Assembly (NCBI GenBank): GCA_030603375.1
Contig: JAUVXY010000001.1
Coordinates: forward strand, 1 to 33,098
Direction of reading: 5' to 3'
Length of the DNA: 33,098 nt
Source: Actinomycetes bacterium
GTDB lineage: Bacteria > Actinomycetota > Humimicrobiia > Humimicrobiales > Humimicrobiaceae
Shown: positions 24,972-33,098 of the stretch, piece by piece
How positions within the stretch are numbered: the first letter of the stretch is position 1
Layout of the letters: each line of letters begins with the position of its first letter
The notes under the pieces: generated by a model
Told to the model about the DNA's origin: nothing
Database searches by the model: none
The model's input: only the letters and a program-made list of their open reading frames with translations
Made by a program: the position numbers and the translations under genes

Positions 24972-25646
24972 ATGAATATAGTAAAAAGTAAAAAAGCAGT
25001 TGTAATCACAAATGGTTATATAAAAAATCCTTTGTATACATACAAGAGAATAACCGCAGAATACGGATTTAGCGCCAAGGATATTGTAATCGCAGCCGAC
25101 GGCGGAGCTGCCAACTGCCTAAAAATGGGTCTGGTCCCGGATATAGTAATAGGGGATATGGACAGCATAGAAGATGAAGTCAGGGAAAAGCTTGATTTAA
25201 AATCAAATAATATAAAATATATACAGACCACTTGTGAAAAAGATGAAAGCGATACAAGGCTGGCTGTTGAGTACGCAGTAAATGCTGGTGCAAAAAAAAT
25301 AATTATAGCTGGAGCTATAGGAGACAGGCTGGATCATAGCTTCGCAAATTTAGTTCTACTCTCATCTCCTTTTCCGGAAGATGTAGATATAAAAATCTTA
25401 ACTGACAACAGTGAAATATTTGTAGTTAAAAATTCATGCGTTATCAATGGACAAATTGGAAAATTAATTTCTATTTTTTCTTTAACTCCATATACATTTT
25501 TTATAGAAACAAGCGGATTAAAATACAGGCTCAAAAATGAAAAATTACTTCTCAGCCCTGTGAGAGGATTGAGCAATATTTTTACCGAAGACACTGCAAC
25601 AATAAATATAAAGGAAGGCCAGCTGCTCATAATTAAGGAATTATAG
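24972..25646 (+). CDS. thiN: Thiamine pyrophosphokinase
   Basis: The 224-residue enzyme transfers pyrophosphate from ATP to thiamine, giving the active cofactor TPP. Motifs are VIAADGGAANCLKMG (about 38-52), VIGDMDSI (about 59-66), CEKDESDTRLAVEYA (about 87-101) and AGAIGDRLDHSFANL (about 111-125), all typical of bacterial ThiN with its Asp-rich active site. The C-terminal beta domain (LTPYTFFIETSGLKYRL, SNIFTEDTATINIKEGQLLII) binds thiamine. AGGAGAGG precedes the ATG. It is the first gene after the riboswitch and starts a four-step set with the transporter downstream. Confidence 0.96.
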   Translation: MNIVKSKKAVVITNGYIKNPLYTYKRITAEYGFSAKDIVIAADGGAANCLKMGLVPDIVIGDMDSIEDEVREKLDLKSNNIKYIQTTCEKDESDTRLAVEYAVNAGAKKIIIAGAIGDRLDHSFANLVLLSSPFPEDVDIKILTDNSEIFVVKNSCVINGQIGKLISIFSLTPYTFFIETSGLKYRLKNEKLLLSPVRGLSNIFTEDTATINIKEGQLLIIKEL

Positions 25647-25671
25647 ATAATTAAGGATTGTAAACAAAAAG

Positions 25672-26436
25672 ATGAAAAAAAATATTAAAAATAAATTTTA
25701 TCCAATAATTTTCTTTACAGCACTTTTACTGATATGGGAAGGTATTTCAAGGCTTAAAGTTTTTCCACCGTTTATACTCCCCTCTCCAAGCAGTATATTG
25801 GTTAGCCTTGTCACTAATTTTACTTCAATGCAGCATCATGTATTGATAACCTTATATGAGGCAATTATTGGTTTTATTATTGCCATATTACTATCTTTAA
25901 CAATGGCAATAGCTATGGATTCTATTATTGGTTTTAAAAAAACATTATATCCAATACTTATTATTTCTCAGACGATACCTATTATAATAATTGCCCCTCT
26001 TTTTATTATATGGTTTGGCTATGGCTATACTCCCAAAATAGTTATAGTTACACTTATATGTTTCTTTCCCATAACTATCAGCCTGATGCAGGGGCTTGCT
26101 ACTGTTGATAAAGAACTGATTGACTTGCTCAAATCAATGGGATCAAACAAAATTCAAATATATAAATTTGTAAAGATGCCCTCATCAATGCCAAGCTTTT
26201 TTTCAGGTTTGAAGATAGCTGCAACCTATAGCATTATGGGTGCAACAATTGGTGAATGGGTCGGTGGCAAAAATGGTCTGGGAGTGTACATGATCAGGGC
26301 CAAACAATCATTTGCAACAGATAGAGTTTTTGCAGCAATAATAATCATTACAGTATTAAGTATTTTACTATTAAAAATAATAGAGTTTGCTGAGAAAAAA
26401 TACATGCCATGGTTAAAATTTTCTAAGGAAACCTGA
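25672..26436 (+). CDS. ABC transporter permease, ThiX-like (thiamine precursor uptake)
   Basis: The 254-residue inner-membrane permease of the BPD_transp_1 type has about six hydrophobic helices (starting FYPIIFFTALLLIWEG). The cytoplasmic EAA loop, which contacts the ATPase, appears as LIDLLKSMGSNKIQIYKFVKMPSSMP (about 144-169). It belongs to the group that pairs with NMT1/ThiY-like binding proteins and is close to the SsuC/TauC family. It lies 25 bases after thiN under TPP control, so its likely cargo is a thiamine pyrimidine precursor. The TGA stop is clearly real: the same frame continues into the lipoprotein gene, and reading through would fuse a permease to a signal peptide. Confidence 0.9.
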   Translation: MKKNIKNKFYPIIFFTALLLIWEGISRLKVFPPFILPSPSSILVSLVTNFTSMQHHVLITLYEAIIGFIIAILLSLTMAIAMDSIIGFKKTLYPILIISQTIPIIIIAPLFIIWFGYGYTPKIVIVTLICFFPITISLMQGLATVDKELIDLLKSMGSNKIQIYKFVKMPSSMPSFFSGLKIAATYSIMGATIGEWVGGKNGLGVYMIRAKQSFATDRVFAAIIIITVLSILLLKIIEFAEKKYMPWLKFSKET

Positions 26437-26481
26437 CCTATATTGAATAACAAAATAAAAAACAAAAAAGGAGACAAACAA

Positions 26482-27522
26482 ATGATTTCAAGCACAGGAA
26501 ACAAAATTAAAATGAGTATTTCAATTTTGGTTATACTCATAGCAGTAATAACACTGCCCATTAGTTTAGCAGCGTGCCAGAAAGATGTAGTTTTAAAAGA
26601 GATATCTGACAAAGAAGAACTCCAAAAAATTACAGTAGTTCTGGATTGGGTACCAAACACTAACCATACTGGTGTATATGTTGCCAGAGAAAATGGATAT
26701 TACTATGATGAAGGGCTGGAAGTAGAAATCATTCAGCCTTCTGAAGGTGGGAGTGCCGATTTAATTGCAGCAGGCAAAGGTGAATTTGGGTTTAGCTACC
26801 AGGAACAGGTAACTTATGCTAGAACAGCTAAAAATCCACTGCCAGTGGTAGCCATAGCAGCAATAATACATCACAATACTTCAGGATTTGCATCACCACA
26901 AGAAAAAAATATCAAAACCCCTGCCGACTTTGAAGGAAAAAAATATGGCGGATGGGGTTCTCCAATGGAAGAAGCAATGCTTAAAGGATTGATGGAAAAA
27001 TATGGTGCTGATTACTCAAAACTTGAAATAGTAAATATCGGAGCTTCTGATTTCTTTACAAGTGTAACCAAAGATGTTGATTTCGCCTGGATTTACTATG
27101 GCTGGGACGGAGTTAAAGCAGAGCTTGAAAATTTTCCCATTAATTTTATGCTGCTGCAGGATTTGGATCCCCGTCTTGATTCCTATACTCCAGTAATAAT
27201 AGCAAGTGAACAAACAATAAAAGATAAACCAGATTTAATTAAAAAATTCTTAAGGACTACTGAAAAGGGATATCAATTTGCTATTAAAAATCCTGAAAAG
27301 GCAGCAGGAATACTGCTGGCTGATGTTAGTGAACTTGATAGAGAAATGGTAATTGCCAGTCAAAAATATCTATCGGACCAATACATCAGCGATGCTTCTA
27401 AATGGGGAATAATGAAAAAAGAAATTTGGGATCAATATGGCAACTGGATGTATGAAAATAACCTGCTTTACAATAGTTTTGAATCAGAAAAAGCATTTAC
27501 AAATGAATTTTTACCGGAATAG
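26482..27522 (+). CDS. Thiamine-precursor-binding lipoprotein, ThiY/NMT1-like
   Basis: The 346-residue exported binding protein has a lipoprotein signal peptide (hydrophobic stretch about 12-29, lipobox LAAC with Cys32). The mature part is NMT1/THI5-like, with VVLDWVPNTNHTGVYVARENGYY (about 51-73) and later GWGSPMEEAMLK and DFAWIYYGWDGVKAE. DWxPNTNHTG is characteristic of ThiY, which binds formylaminopyrimidine. Other pyrimidine precursors of thiamine (HMP) are possible. ATG 26482-26484 is chosen because AGGAG lies 8 bases upstream; a TTG at 26443 opens the frame earlier but has no such signal. It should deliver its ligand to the neighbouring permease. Confidence 0.9.
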   Translation: MISSTGNKIKMSISILVILIAVITLPISLAACQKDVVLKEISDKEELQKITVVLDWVPNTNHTGVYVARENGYYYDEGLEVEIIQPSEGGSADLIAAGKGEFGFSYQEQVTYARTAKNPLPVVAIAAIIHHNTSGFASPQEKNIKTPADFEGKKYGGWGSPMEEAMLKGLMEKYGADYSKLEIVNIGASDFFTSVTKDVDFAWIYYGWDGVKAELENFPINFMLLQDLDPRLDSYTPVIIASEQTIKDKPDLIKKFLRTTEKGYQFAIKNPEKAAGILLADVSELDREMVIASQKYLSDQYISDASKWGIMKKEIWDQYGNWMYENNLLYNSFESEKAFTNEFLPE

Positions 27523-27571
27523 AAGCTAATATAAACAAATATAACATATAGTTTATTTTAATTTTGATAAT

Positions 27572-28318
27572 ATGACCAAAAGTAATATATTAATAGAAGT
27601 AATAAACATAAAGAAAAGTTTCGGAAGTCTTCATACCCTTGAGGATATATCGCTTAAACTCGAAAAAAACCAATTTGTTTCAATTTTGGGCCCCAGTGGG
27701 TGTGGGAAAAGCACCCTGTTTGATATTATTTCTGGACTGGAATTGCCTGACAGTGGCAAAATTCTTATCAATGGTAAAAACTATAATGGCAAAACAGGAA
27801 GAGTTAGCTATATGCATCAAAAAGATCTCATGTTCCCATGGAATAATGTTATTAATAATGTATGCCTTCCCATGTTTATAAAAGGGGAAAATAGGAAAAA
27901 GTCATATATTAAGGCAAAAAAATATTTCCCTGATTTCGGACTTAAAGGATTTGAGAATAACTATCCCAATCAGCTTTCCGGTGGTATGCGTCAGAGAGCA
28001 GCTCTTCTGAGAACTTATTTGTTTGCCAATGATATAATGTTGCTGGATGAGCCATTTGGTAATCTTGACGCAATAACCAGAAGGAAAATGCAGCTATGGC
28101 TGCTGGGAATCTGGGATAGAATGAATGCTTCGGTATTATTTGTTACGCATGATATTGATGAGGCAATATTTCTTTCTGATAAAATTTATCTTTTATCCAG
28201 AAGACCTGCGGTCGTCAGGGAAATATTTAATATGGATATTGAAAGACCGCGTGATAATAAGACGCTTACATCAATGAAGTTTAATAAGTTAAAAGAAAAA
28301 ATAATCACTCTTCTATAA
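27572..28318 (+). CDS. ABC transporter ATPase, ThiZ-like
   Basis: The 248-residue nucleotide-binding subunit has Walker A GPSGCGKST (about 40-48), the Q-loop segment SYMHQKDLMFPW, the signature LSGGMRQRAAL (about 136-146), Walker B IMLLDEPFGNLD (about 155-166) and a switch His in LFVTHDIDEAIFL. It is most like the SsuB/TauB/ThiZ group of importers. It powers uptake by the upstream permease and binding lipoprotein. No strong ribosome-binding site precedes the ATG after a 49-base gap. Confidence 0.93.
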   Translation: MTKSNILIEVINIKKSFGSLHTLEDISLKLEKNQFVSILGPSGCGKSTLFDIISGLELPDSGKILINGKNYNGKTGRVSYMHQKDLMFPWNNVINNVCLPMFIKGENRKKSYIKAKKYFPDFGLKGFENNYPNQLSGGMRQRAALLRTYLFANDIMLLDEPFGNLDAITRRKMQLWLLGIWDRMNASVLFVTHDIDEAIFLSDKIYLLSRRPAVVREIFNMDIERPRDNKTLTSMKFNKLKEKIITLL

Positions 28319-28335
28319 ATAATGAAAGGAAAAAG

Positions 28336-28608
28336 ATGATTGCAATACAGGTAAGTTTTTATCCTATCGGGGAAAAAGATATTGAAAAGCCGCTTAACAC
28401 TTTTTGGGGAGTTTTAAAAAGTGAAAATATAAATTACAAAATTACTCCACTTAGCACTATATTATGGGATAATGATGAAGATAAACTTTACAATATCATA
28501 TATAAGGCTTACAAAAAAGCAAGGGAAAATGGGCCAGCGGTAATGATTACTACGCTAACCACTGGAGATAAGAATAGAATAAATGAACTTCTTGGCTTTT
28601 TAAAATAA
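28336..28608 (+). CDS. Small thiamine-binding protein (MTH1187/YkoF-like)
   Basis: The 90-residue protein begins MIAIQVSFYPIGEKD and has TPLSTILWDNDEDKLYNIIYKAYKKARENG followed by AVMITTLTTGDKN. This alternating ferredoxin-like pattern belongs to the MTH1187/YkoF thiamine-binding family (formerly DUF77), in which dimers bind thiamine or related compounds in the cytoplasm. GAAAGG precedes the ATG, 17 bases after the ATPase gene. As the last gene of the TPP-controlled cluster, it may carry or sense the imported compound. It ends inside a bidirectional terminator. Confidence 0.88.
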   Translation: MIAIQVSFYPIGEKDIEKPLNTFWGVLKSENINYKITPLSTILWDNDEDKLYNIIYKAYKKARENGPAVMITTLTTGDKNRINELLGFLK

Positions 28609-28632
28609 AAGTAATTTATACTTTTATTTTAA
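28600..28632. terminator. Bidirectional terminator overlapping two stop codons
   Basis: A perfect 12-bp inverted repeat, AAAATAAAAGTA (28602-28613) and its complement (28619-28630), extends by two more pairs to 28600-28632. Both stop codons, of the rightward thiamine-binding gene (28606-28608) and the leftward aminopeptidase gene (28624-28626), lie inside the stem. Its A/T runs serve as T tracts in each direction. Confidence 0.8.
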
Positions 28633-29736
28633 GTTCTCAGGATTTAAAGCTTCCAATTCTCTTGTAACAAACCGTCCATCTTTCCTTATCAGGACATCGT
28701 CGAAGTATATTTCCCCGCCGCCGTACTTTGGTGTTTGTATGCATACCATATCCCAGTGTATGCCGGACTTATTGCCATTTGACGCTTCCTTGTAACATTT
28801 TCCGGGAGTAAGATGAAAGCTTCCCATTATTTTTTCATCAAACAATATATCCTTCATTGGATTTAGTATAAATGGGTTAACTCCTATGGAAAATTCTCCT
28901 GTATATCTTGCTCCTCTATCAGTATCAAGCACCTTGTTAATTCTTTCCGTATTATTAGATGCAGCATTTATAATTTTTCCATTTTTAAACACAAGGCTTA
29001 TGTTCTCATAGGTGACCCCTTCAAAAATGCTTGGACAATTAAATGTTACCCGACCATTTAAAGATTTTTTTACTGGCGCCGTAAAAACTTCACCATCCGG
29101 TATATTATATTCTCCCGCGCATTTTACAGCAGGGATGCCTTTAATTGAAAAGGTTAAATCGGTGCCCGGACCCTTTATATATACTTTATCTGTTCTTTCC
29201 ATCAATTTTACTAAATTATCCATAGCCTTTGACATCTTATCATAATCCAGATTGCATACATCAAAATAAAAATCCTCAAATGCTTCCAGGCTTAAATTTG
29301 CAAGCTGGGCCATGGCATTATTAGGGTATCTGAGTACTACCCATTTGGTATTATCAACTCTTTCACTGTTAACCACCTCAGAAAAATGTTTTGTATAAAT
29401 AGACATTTTTTCAGATGGTACATCGCTCATTTCACTTACATTGTCGCTTGCCCTGACTCCTATATAAGCATCAATGCCTTTTATGCGCGCCAGTTCACAT
29501 TTAGCCATAAATTTCAACTGCTCTGTGCTGCATTCCTTTAAGAGCTCTCTTGAAATACTGCTATCTTTTAATGTCACAAGCGGCTCTCCTTTTACCTTGT
29601 ATGTTTCTTTTATAAGTTCTTTTACAAGCGGGTATGCAGTATTACCAACACAATCAATTAAAACTTTTTCTCCCTTTTTGATTTTACATGAACAATTCAC
29701 CAGATTTTGGGCTAATTTTTTTATCCTTGGGTCCAT
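28624..29736 (-). CDS. M29 family (aminopeptidase T/AmpS-like) metallo-aminopeptidase
   Basis: The 370-residue protein removes N-terminal residues from peptides using two metal ions. The N-terminal part (PRIKKLAQNLVNCSCKIKKGEKVLID) is typical of M29. Likely metal ligands are Glu in IPDGEVFTAP, Glu in TGEFSIGVNP, His in GSFHLTPG, and His/Asp in GIHWDMVC; GTDLTFSIKG is also a family motif. ATG 29734-29736 is preferred because AGGAG lies 9 bases upstream; an ATG three codons earlier overlaps the signal. It follows pcrA by 45 bases and is probably co-transcribed with it. It is cytoplasmic, since no signal peptide is seen. Confidence 0.9.
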   Translation of the reverse strand: MDPRIKKLAQNLVNCSCKIKKGEKVLIDCVGNTAYPLVKELIKETYKVKGEPLVTLKDSSISRELLKECSTEQLKFMAKCELARIKGIDAYIGVRASDNVSEMSDVPSEKMSIYTKHFSEVVNSERVDNTKWVVLRYPNNAMAQLANLSLEAFEDFYFDVCNLDYDKMSKAMDNLVKLMERTDKVYIKGPGTDLTFSIKGIPAVKCAGEYNIPDGEVFTAPVKKSLNGRVTFNCPSIFEGVTYENISLVFKNGKIINAASNNTERINKVLDTDRGARYTGEFSIGVNPFILNPMKDILFDEKIMGSFHLTPGKCYKEASNGNKSGIHWDMVCIQTPKYGGGEIYFDDVLIRKDGRFVTRELEALNPENLK

Positions 29737-29781
29737 CTTTATCATCTCCTAAATTCTTTGGTACTTATTTTTTCAAAATAG

Positions 29782-31959
29782 TTATATTTTCTTAATAGGT
29801 GCGAAGCTAACAAGTAAGTGCTTAAGGCCCCTGCTGTCAAAAATAACATCCAGTTCACAGTCATCCTTTAGTTTTTTTACTTTTATAACCTTTCCGCGTC
29901 CCCACATCTTATGTTCTATTAAATCTCCCTTACTGTACAATTTAACTTCTTTACGTGCTTTTTTATCAGCCGAATAGTCTTTTTTACCTTGTTTTTCACT
30001 TTCAATCTTATTTTCATCCAGAAGAAGCTTATCCGGGATCTCTTTTATAAACCTTGAAACAGGCATGCATTTTGTATCACCATATATGCTTCTGGATAAT
30101 GCTGAAGTTAGAAATACTTTCTCTTTGGCCCTTGTGATGCCCACATAACAAAGTCTTCTTTCTTCCTCTAATCCTTCTATGCTGTTCATGCTTCTTAAAT
30201 GCGGGAATATTCTTTCTTCCATGCCTATCATAAATACAACTGGAAATTCCAGCCCTTTAGCATTATGAAGAGTCATAAGAATAAGTCCGTCTGTAGATTC
30301 ATTGTAAGCATCAATATCAGCTATAAGCGCCACTTCCTCTAAAAATCCATCTAATTTAGTTAAGCTGCCACTGTCAGAATCTTCATTTAAAAATGCTTCA
30401 TACTCATATTCCCTGGTCACAGTTAGCAACTCTTTTAAGTTCTCAATTCTATTAATGGCTTCCACCGTATTCTCAAGCCTGAGCTCTCTCATATAATTTG
30501 TTTTTTCATATACATATTTTAGTACCTCATCCACTCCATGCTCTAAGGCATAGTTTCTAAATGCAGAAATCATATCTGCAAACTCCCTTACCCTTTTCTT
30601 TGCCTTATCACCAAGTACAGGGATTTCTTCGCATCTATAGAAAGCTTCGCAAAATGTAATTCTATTTTTCTGTGCAAATCTTTCTATTACAGATATGGTT
30701 TTTTTACCAATTTTTCTTCTTGGCACATTTACAATTCTCATCAAGCTTATCACATCTTTAGGATTAGAAATTAGCTTCAGATATGCCAGCATATCTTTTA
30801 TCTCTTTTCTGTCGTAGAAACGCAAACCTCCAACTATCTTATAAGGGATGTTTTCCCTTATAAGAAATTCCTCCACCACTCTTGATTGGGCATTGGTTCT
30901 GTAGAAGATAGCAAAATCTTTGTATTTCTTTTTTTTGTCTTTCACAATCTTTCTTACTTTTTGCACTAAAAATCTCACTTCATCTCTCTCGTCAGAGGCT
31001 AAGTATTTAGTAATCAACTCTCCCTTAGGATTGTCGGTCCACAGCTTCTTTTGCTTTCTACTTTCATTATTGCTGATAAGAAAATTAGCAGCATCAAGGA
31101 TATTTTGTGTAGAACGATAGTTCTGCTCAAGTTTTATAACACCAACTTCATTAAATTTTTTATCAAAATTTATTATATTTTTAATCTCGGCACCTCTCCA
31201 GCTATATATGCTATGACCGTCATCTCCAACCACACAAATCTTTTTTTGTTGTTCAGACAACATTAGAATAATCTCCTTTTGAGCAATATTTGTATCCTGA
31301 AACTCATCTACTAGAATATACTTAAACTTATTCTGATACTTTTCCCTGACATTCGGAAACAACTTAAAAAGATTGACTGTAAACATTAAAAGGTCGTCAA
31401 AATCAAGAGCATTTGCTTTAAATAATTTTTCCTGATACAGAGGATAAACCTGCGCCACTATCTTTTCAAAATATTCTTTGGCTTTTTTTGAAAAAGATTC
31501 ATAATCCATTAGTCTATTTTTAGCATCACTGATTACTGCTTGAATTATCTTTGGAGTGAAACGCTTGCTGTCCAGATCCAGCTCCTTCAGACATTTTGTT
31601 ATAAGGCTTAACTGATCATTGGAATCATAAATAACAAAATTTCGCGACATGCCTAAATGATTAATTTCATGCCTTAATATTCTTGCACAAAATGAATGAA
31701 AGGTACTGATCCACATCAGCTCGCCTACCTTTCCAACCAGGTCTATTACTCTCCTTTTCATTTCGTTGGCAGCTTTATTTGTGAAAGTAATGGCAAGAAT
31801 ATCAAAAGGGTCAACTTTTTTCTCCTTTACAAGATAAGCTATCCTGTAAGTTAGCACTCTGGTTTTCCCGCTACCTGCACCTGCAATAACAAGAAGTGGA
31901 TTTTCTGTATTTTTAACAGCCTTAATTTGCTGGGGATTTAAATATTTGTTTAATTCCAA
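29782..31959 (-). CDS. pcrA: ATP-dependent DNA helicase PcrA/UvrD
   Basis: The 725-residue superfamily 1A 3'-5' helicase acts in nucleotide excision repair and replication. Motifs in order are Q motif LNPQQIKAV, Walker A AGAGSGKTR (about 26-34), DEFQDTN (motif II, about 220), VVGDDGHSIYSWRGAEI (motif III, about 245), LTLHNAKGLEF (motif V-like) and CYVGITRAKEKVFL (motif VI). The PcrA-type C-terminal fold GDLIEHKMWGRGKVIKVKK follows. In motif III the near-invariant Gln of GDxxQSIY is His here. The start is TTG (31957-31959) with GGTG upstream; it lies 11 bases after aroF. No truncation is seen. Confidence 0.96.
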   Translation of the reverse strand: MELNKYLNPQQIKAVKNTENPLLVIAGAGSGKTRVLTYRIAYLVKEKKVDPFDILAITFTNKAANEMKRRVIDLVGKVGELMWISTFHSFCARILRHEINHLGMSRNFVIYDSNDQLSLITKCLKELDLDSKRFTPKIIQAVISDAKNRLMDYESFSKKAKEYFEKIVAQVYPLYQEKLFKANALDFDDLLMFTVNLFKLFPNVREKYQNKFKYILVDEFQDTNIAQKEIILMLSEQQKKICVVGDDGHSIYSWRGAEIKNIINFDKKFNEVGVIKLEQNYRSTQNILDAANFLISNNESRKQKKLWTDNPKGELITKYLASDERDEVRFLVQKVRKIVKDKKKKYKDFAIFYRTNAQSRVVEEFLIRENIPYKIVGGLRFYDRKEIKDMLAYLKLISNPKDVISLMRIVNVPRRKIGKKTISVIERFAQKNRITFCEAFYRCEEIPVLGDKAKKRVREFADMISAFRNYALEHGVDEVLKYVYEKTNYMRELRLENTVEAINRIENLKELLTVTREYEYEAFLNEDSDSGSLTKLDGFLEEVALIADIDAYNESTDGLILMTLHNAKGLEFPVVFMIGMEERIFPHLRSMNSIEGLEEERRLCYVGITRAKEKVFLTSALSRSIYGDTKCMPVSRFIKEIPDKLLLDENKIESEKQGKKDYSADKKARKEVKLYSKGDLIEHKMWGRGKVIKVKKLKDDCELDVIFDSRGLKHLLVSFAPIKKI

Positions 31960-31970
31960 TTGTGCACCAA

Positions 31971-32783
31971 TTATCTAATTTTCTTTCCAAAAACTTTTGA
32001 AATTTTATTTATCTGGTGCAGCATCTCTGATGTTTGTTTTGGATCCAAAGCCTGCTGCCCGTCACAAAGAGCCTCAGAAGGATTATGATGTATTTCTACT
32101 ATCAACCCATCTGCTCCCACCGCTATAGCTGCTCTGCACATTGGAATGACCAGATCACTCTGGCCAGTAGCATGCGATGGGTCAATAATTATTGGAAGCT
32201 TGCTTAATTTTTTTATCACAGGTACCGCTGATAAATCTAATGTAAATCTAGTATAAGTCTCAAAAGTTCTTATGCCTCTCTCGCATAAAACTACTTCGCA
32301 GCCACCTCTTGACGTTACATATTCAGCTGACAGGAGCCATTCCTTAATAGTTGAGGCCCATCCCCTTTTGAGTATAACCTTCTTATTTTTCTCATGCGCC
32401 ACTTTACCAACTTTTTTAAGCAATGCAAAATTAGACATATTTCTTGTCCCAATTTGAAGAACATCAGTGTATTTTGCTATTTCATCTACTTTCTCCGCAT
32501 CTGTAACTTCTGTCACTGTCCGGAGATTGTACTTGCTGCCAATCTCTTTTAAATACTCCAAACCTTCATGCTCCAGTCCCTGAAAGCTGTATGGAGAAGT
32601 CCTTGGTTTATATGCTCCGCCCCTGAGAAATGAAAGTCCGCATTCTTTCACTTTTTTAGCAATAATATCAAGCTGCTTCAAGCTCTCAATGGCACATGGG
32701 CCGGCAATTATTGTGATGCAGCCATCCTCTATTAACTTTATGTCCTTGCTTTCCCTGTTATTTGTTAAGTTATCTTTTTTCAA
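31971..32783 (-). CDS. aroF: 3-deoxy-7-phosphoheptulonate (DAHP) synthase, type I-beta
   Basis: The 270-residue enzyme condenses phosphoenolpyruvate and erythrose 4-phosphate, the first step of aromatic amino acid synthesis. It has AGPCAIES (about 28-35), RGGAYKPRTSPYSFQG (about 54-69), QIGTRNMSNF, ILKRGW, CERGIRTFE and DPSHATGQSD, all typical of the I-beta group. There is no attached ferredoxin-like or chorismate mutase domain; a separate chorismate mutase gene lies 72 bases upstream. AGGA stands 8 bases before TTG 32781-32783, which I take as the start. No regulatory domain means feedback control may come through the separate mutase or be absent. Confidence 0.96.
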   Translation of the reverse strand: MKKDNLTNNRESKDIKLIEDGCITIIAGPCAIESLKQLDIIAKKVKECGLSFLRGGAYKPRTSPYSFQGLEHEGLEYLKEIGSKYNLRTVTEVTDAEKVDEIAKYTDVLQIGTRNMSNFALLKKVGKVAHEKNKKVILKRGWASTIKEWLLSAEYVTSRGGCEVVLCERGIRTFETYTRFTLDLSAVPVIKKLSKLPIIIDPSHATGQSDLVIPMCRAAIAVGADGLIVEIHHNPSEALCDGQQALDPKQTSEMLHQINKISKVFGKKIR

Positions 32784-32855
32784 TTTATTTCCTAACCTGC
32801 AAACGCAATTTTTTGATAGTTCCCTTTATATTATAAATTTAAGTACCACAGTATA

Positions 32856-33098
32856 TTATAGATTTTCATCTTTTTCCAATATCTGTACATTCCTTAATAT
32901 GCATTCAAAAATCTGGATTATATTATCATTATAGAGCGGGCCCTTGTTATATTTAGCTATGTTTTCCATTAATTTTTCTTCCCTTCTTGCATTATACAAA
33001 GGTACTCCCTTTTTAACCTTCATTTTTTTTATTTCCGACACAATTTTTGCTCTCTTATTAAGAAAATCAACTATACTTCTGTCAATCTTATCAATTTC
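32856..33098 (-). CDS. aroQ: Chorismate mutase, AroQ type (5' part cut by window edge)
   Basis: The frame is open from the window edge to TAA at 32856-32858, 80 residues visible. It begins EIDKIDRSIVDFLNKRAKIV and continues with EIKKMK, GVPLYNARREEKLMENI, then a final helix ending ECILRN. This matches the all-helical AroQ fold (R/K-ID-x-ID-xx-L, ER-x-K and P-xx-x-RE motifs), which rearranges chorismate to prephenate. Only a few N-terminal residues seem to be missing. Placed just before DAHP synthase, it probably forms an operon, and may act as an allosteric partner, as known for pairs in some bacteria. Confidence 0.88.
   Translation of the reverse strand, partial: EIDKIDRSIVDFLNKRAKIVSEIKKMKVKKGVPLYNARREEKLMENIAKYNKGPLYNDNIIQIFECILRNVQILEKDENL

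Overview
The window is AT-rich bacterial chromosome, almost entirely coding, with a few genes transcribed rightward (24.8-28.6 kb) and the rest leftward. Most genes are conserved housekeeping genes. Read on the minus strand, the order is hrcA-dnaJ-rsmE-mtaB-HIT-phoH-pgpH-ybeY-GNAT-deoC-recO-glyQ-glyS-ppdK-dnaG-rpoD-tRNA-Asn. hrcA-dnaJ-rsmE-HIT-phoH-ybeY-recO without grpE/dnaK recalls Actinomycetota. The two-subunit glyQS, the pgpH membrane phosphodiesterase and glyS-ppdK-dnaG-rpoD recall Bacillota. I infer a deep-branching, low-GC, probably anaerobic bacterium (pyruvate phosphate dikinase, deoC), possibly an uncultured low-GC actinobacterial lineage. The sequence alone does not settle this. 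TTG start codons with good Shine-Dalgarno sequences are common (dnaJ, phoH, pcrA, aroF and the partial gene at the left edge).

Layout. (1) 1-4318 is an accessory zone next to a tRNA-Asn gene. It holds a truncated unknown gene, a compact structured-RNA candidate, a DIP1984-family gene, a DUF6557-family gene with a decayed in-frame tail, a xylose-isomerase-like TIM-barrel gene and a Fic AMP-transferase gene. The DIP1984 and Fic genes are preceded by two copies of the same 71-bp promoter module. (2) 4319-24657 is the leftward housekeeping block: sigma factor, primase, pyruvate phosphate dikinase, glycyl-tRNA synthetase, recombination, rRNA and tRNA modification, c-di-AMP turnover and heat shock. 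(3) 24816-28608 is a rightward thiamine cluster under a TPP riboswitch and terminator: thiamine pyrophosphokinase, a ThiX/Y/Z-like ABC importer for a thiamine precursor, and a small thiamine-binding protein. It ends at a bidirectional terminator built into two opposing stop codons. (4) 28624-33098 is a leftward group: chorismate mutase (cut by the window), DAHP synthase, PcrA/UvrD helicase and an M29 aminopeptidase.

The most striking observation is in glyQ. The open reading frame seems to start late, at 13654, but the conserved N-terminus of GlyQ lies directly upstream in the same frame. It is separated only by one TGA codon (13670-13672), exactly where the family has a conserved Cys. TGA is a true stop elsewhere in the window, so this is site-specific recoding (selenocysteine or cysteine insertion), a new start in a truncated enzyme, or a mutation or sequencing error in an essential gene. 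The window has no CRISPR array, no transposase and no recognisable phage gene.
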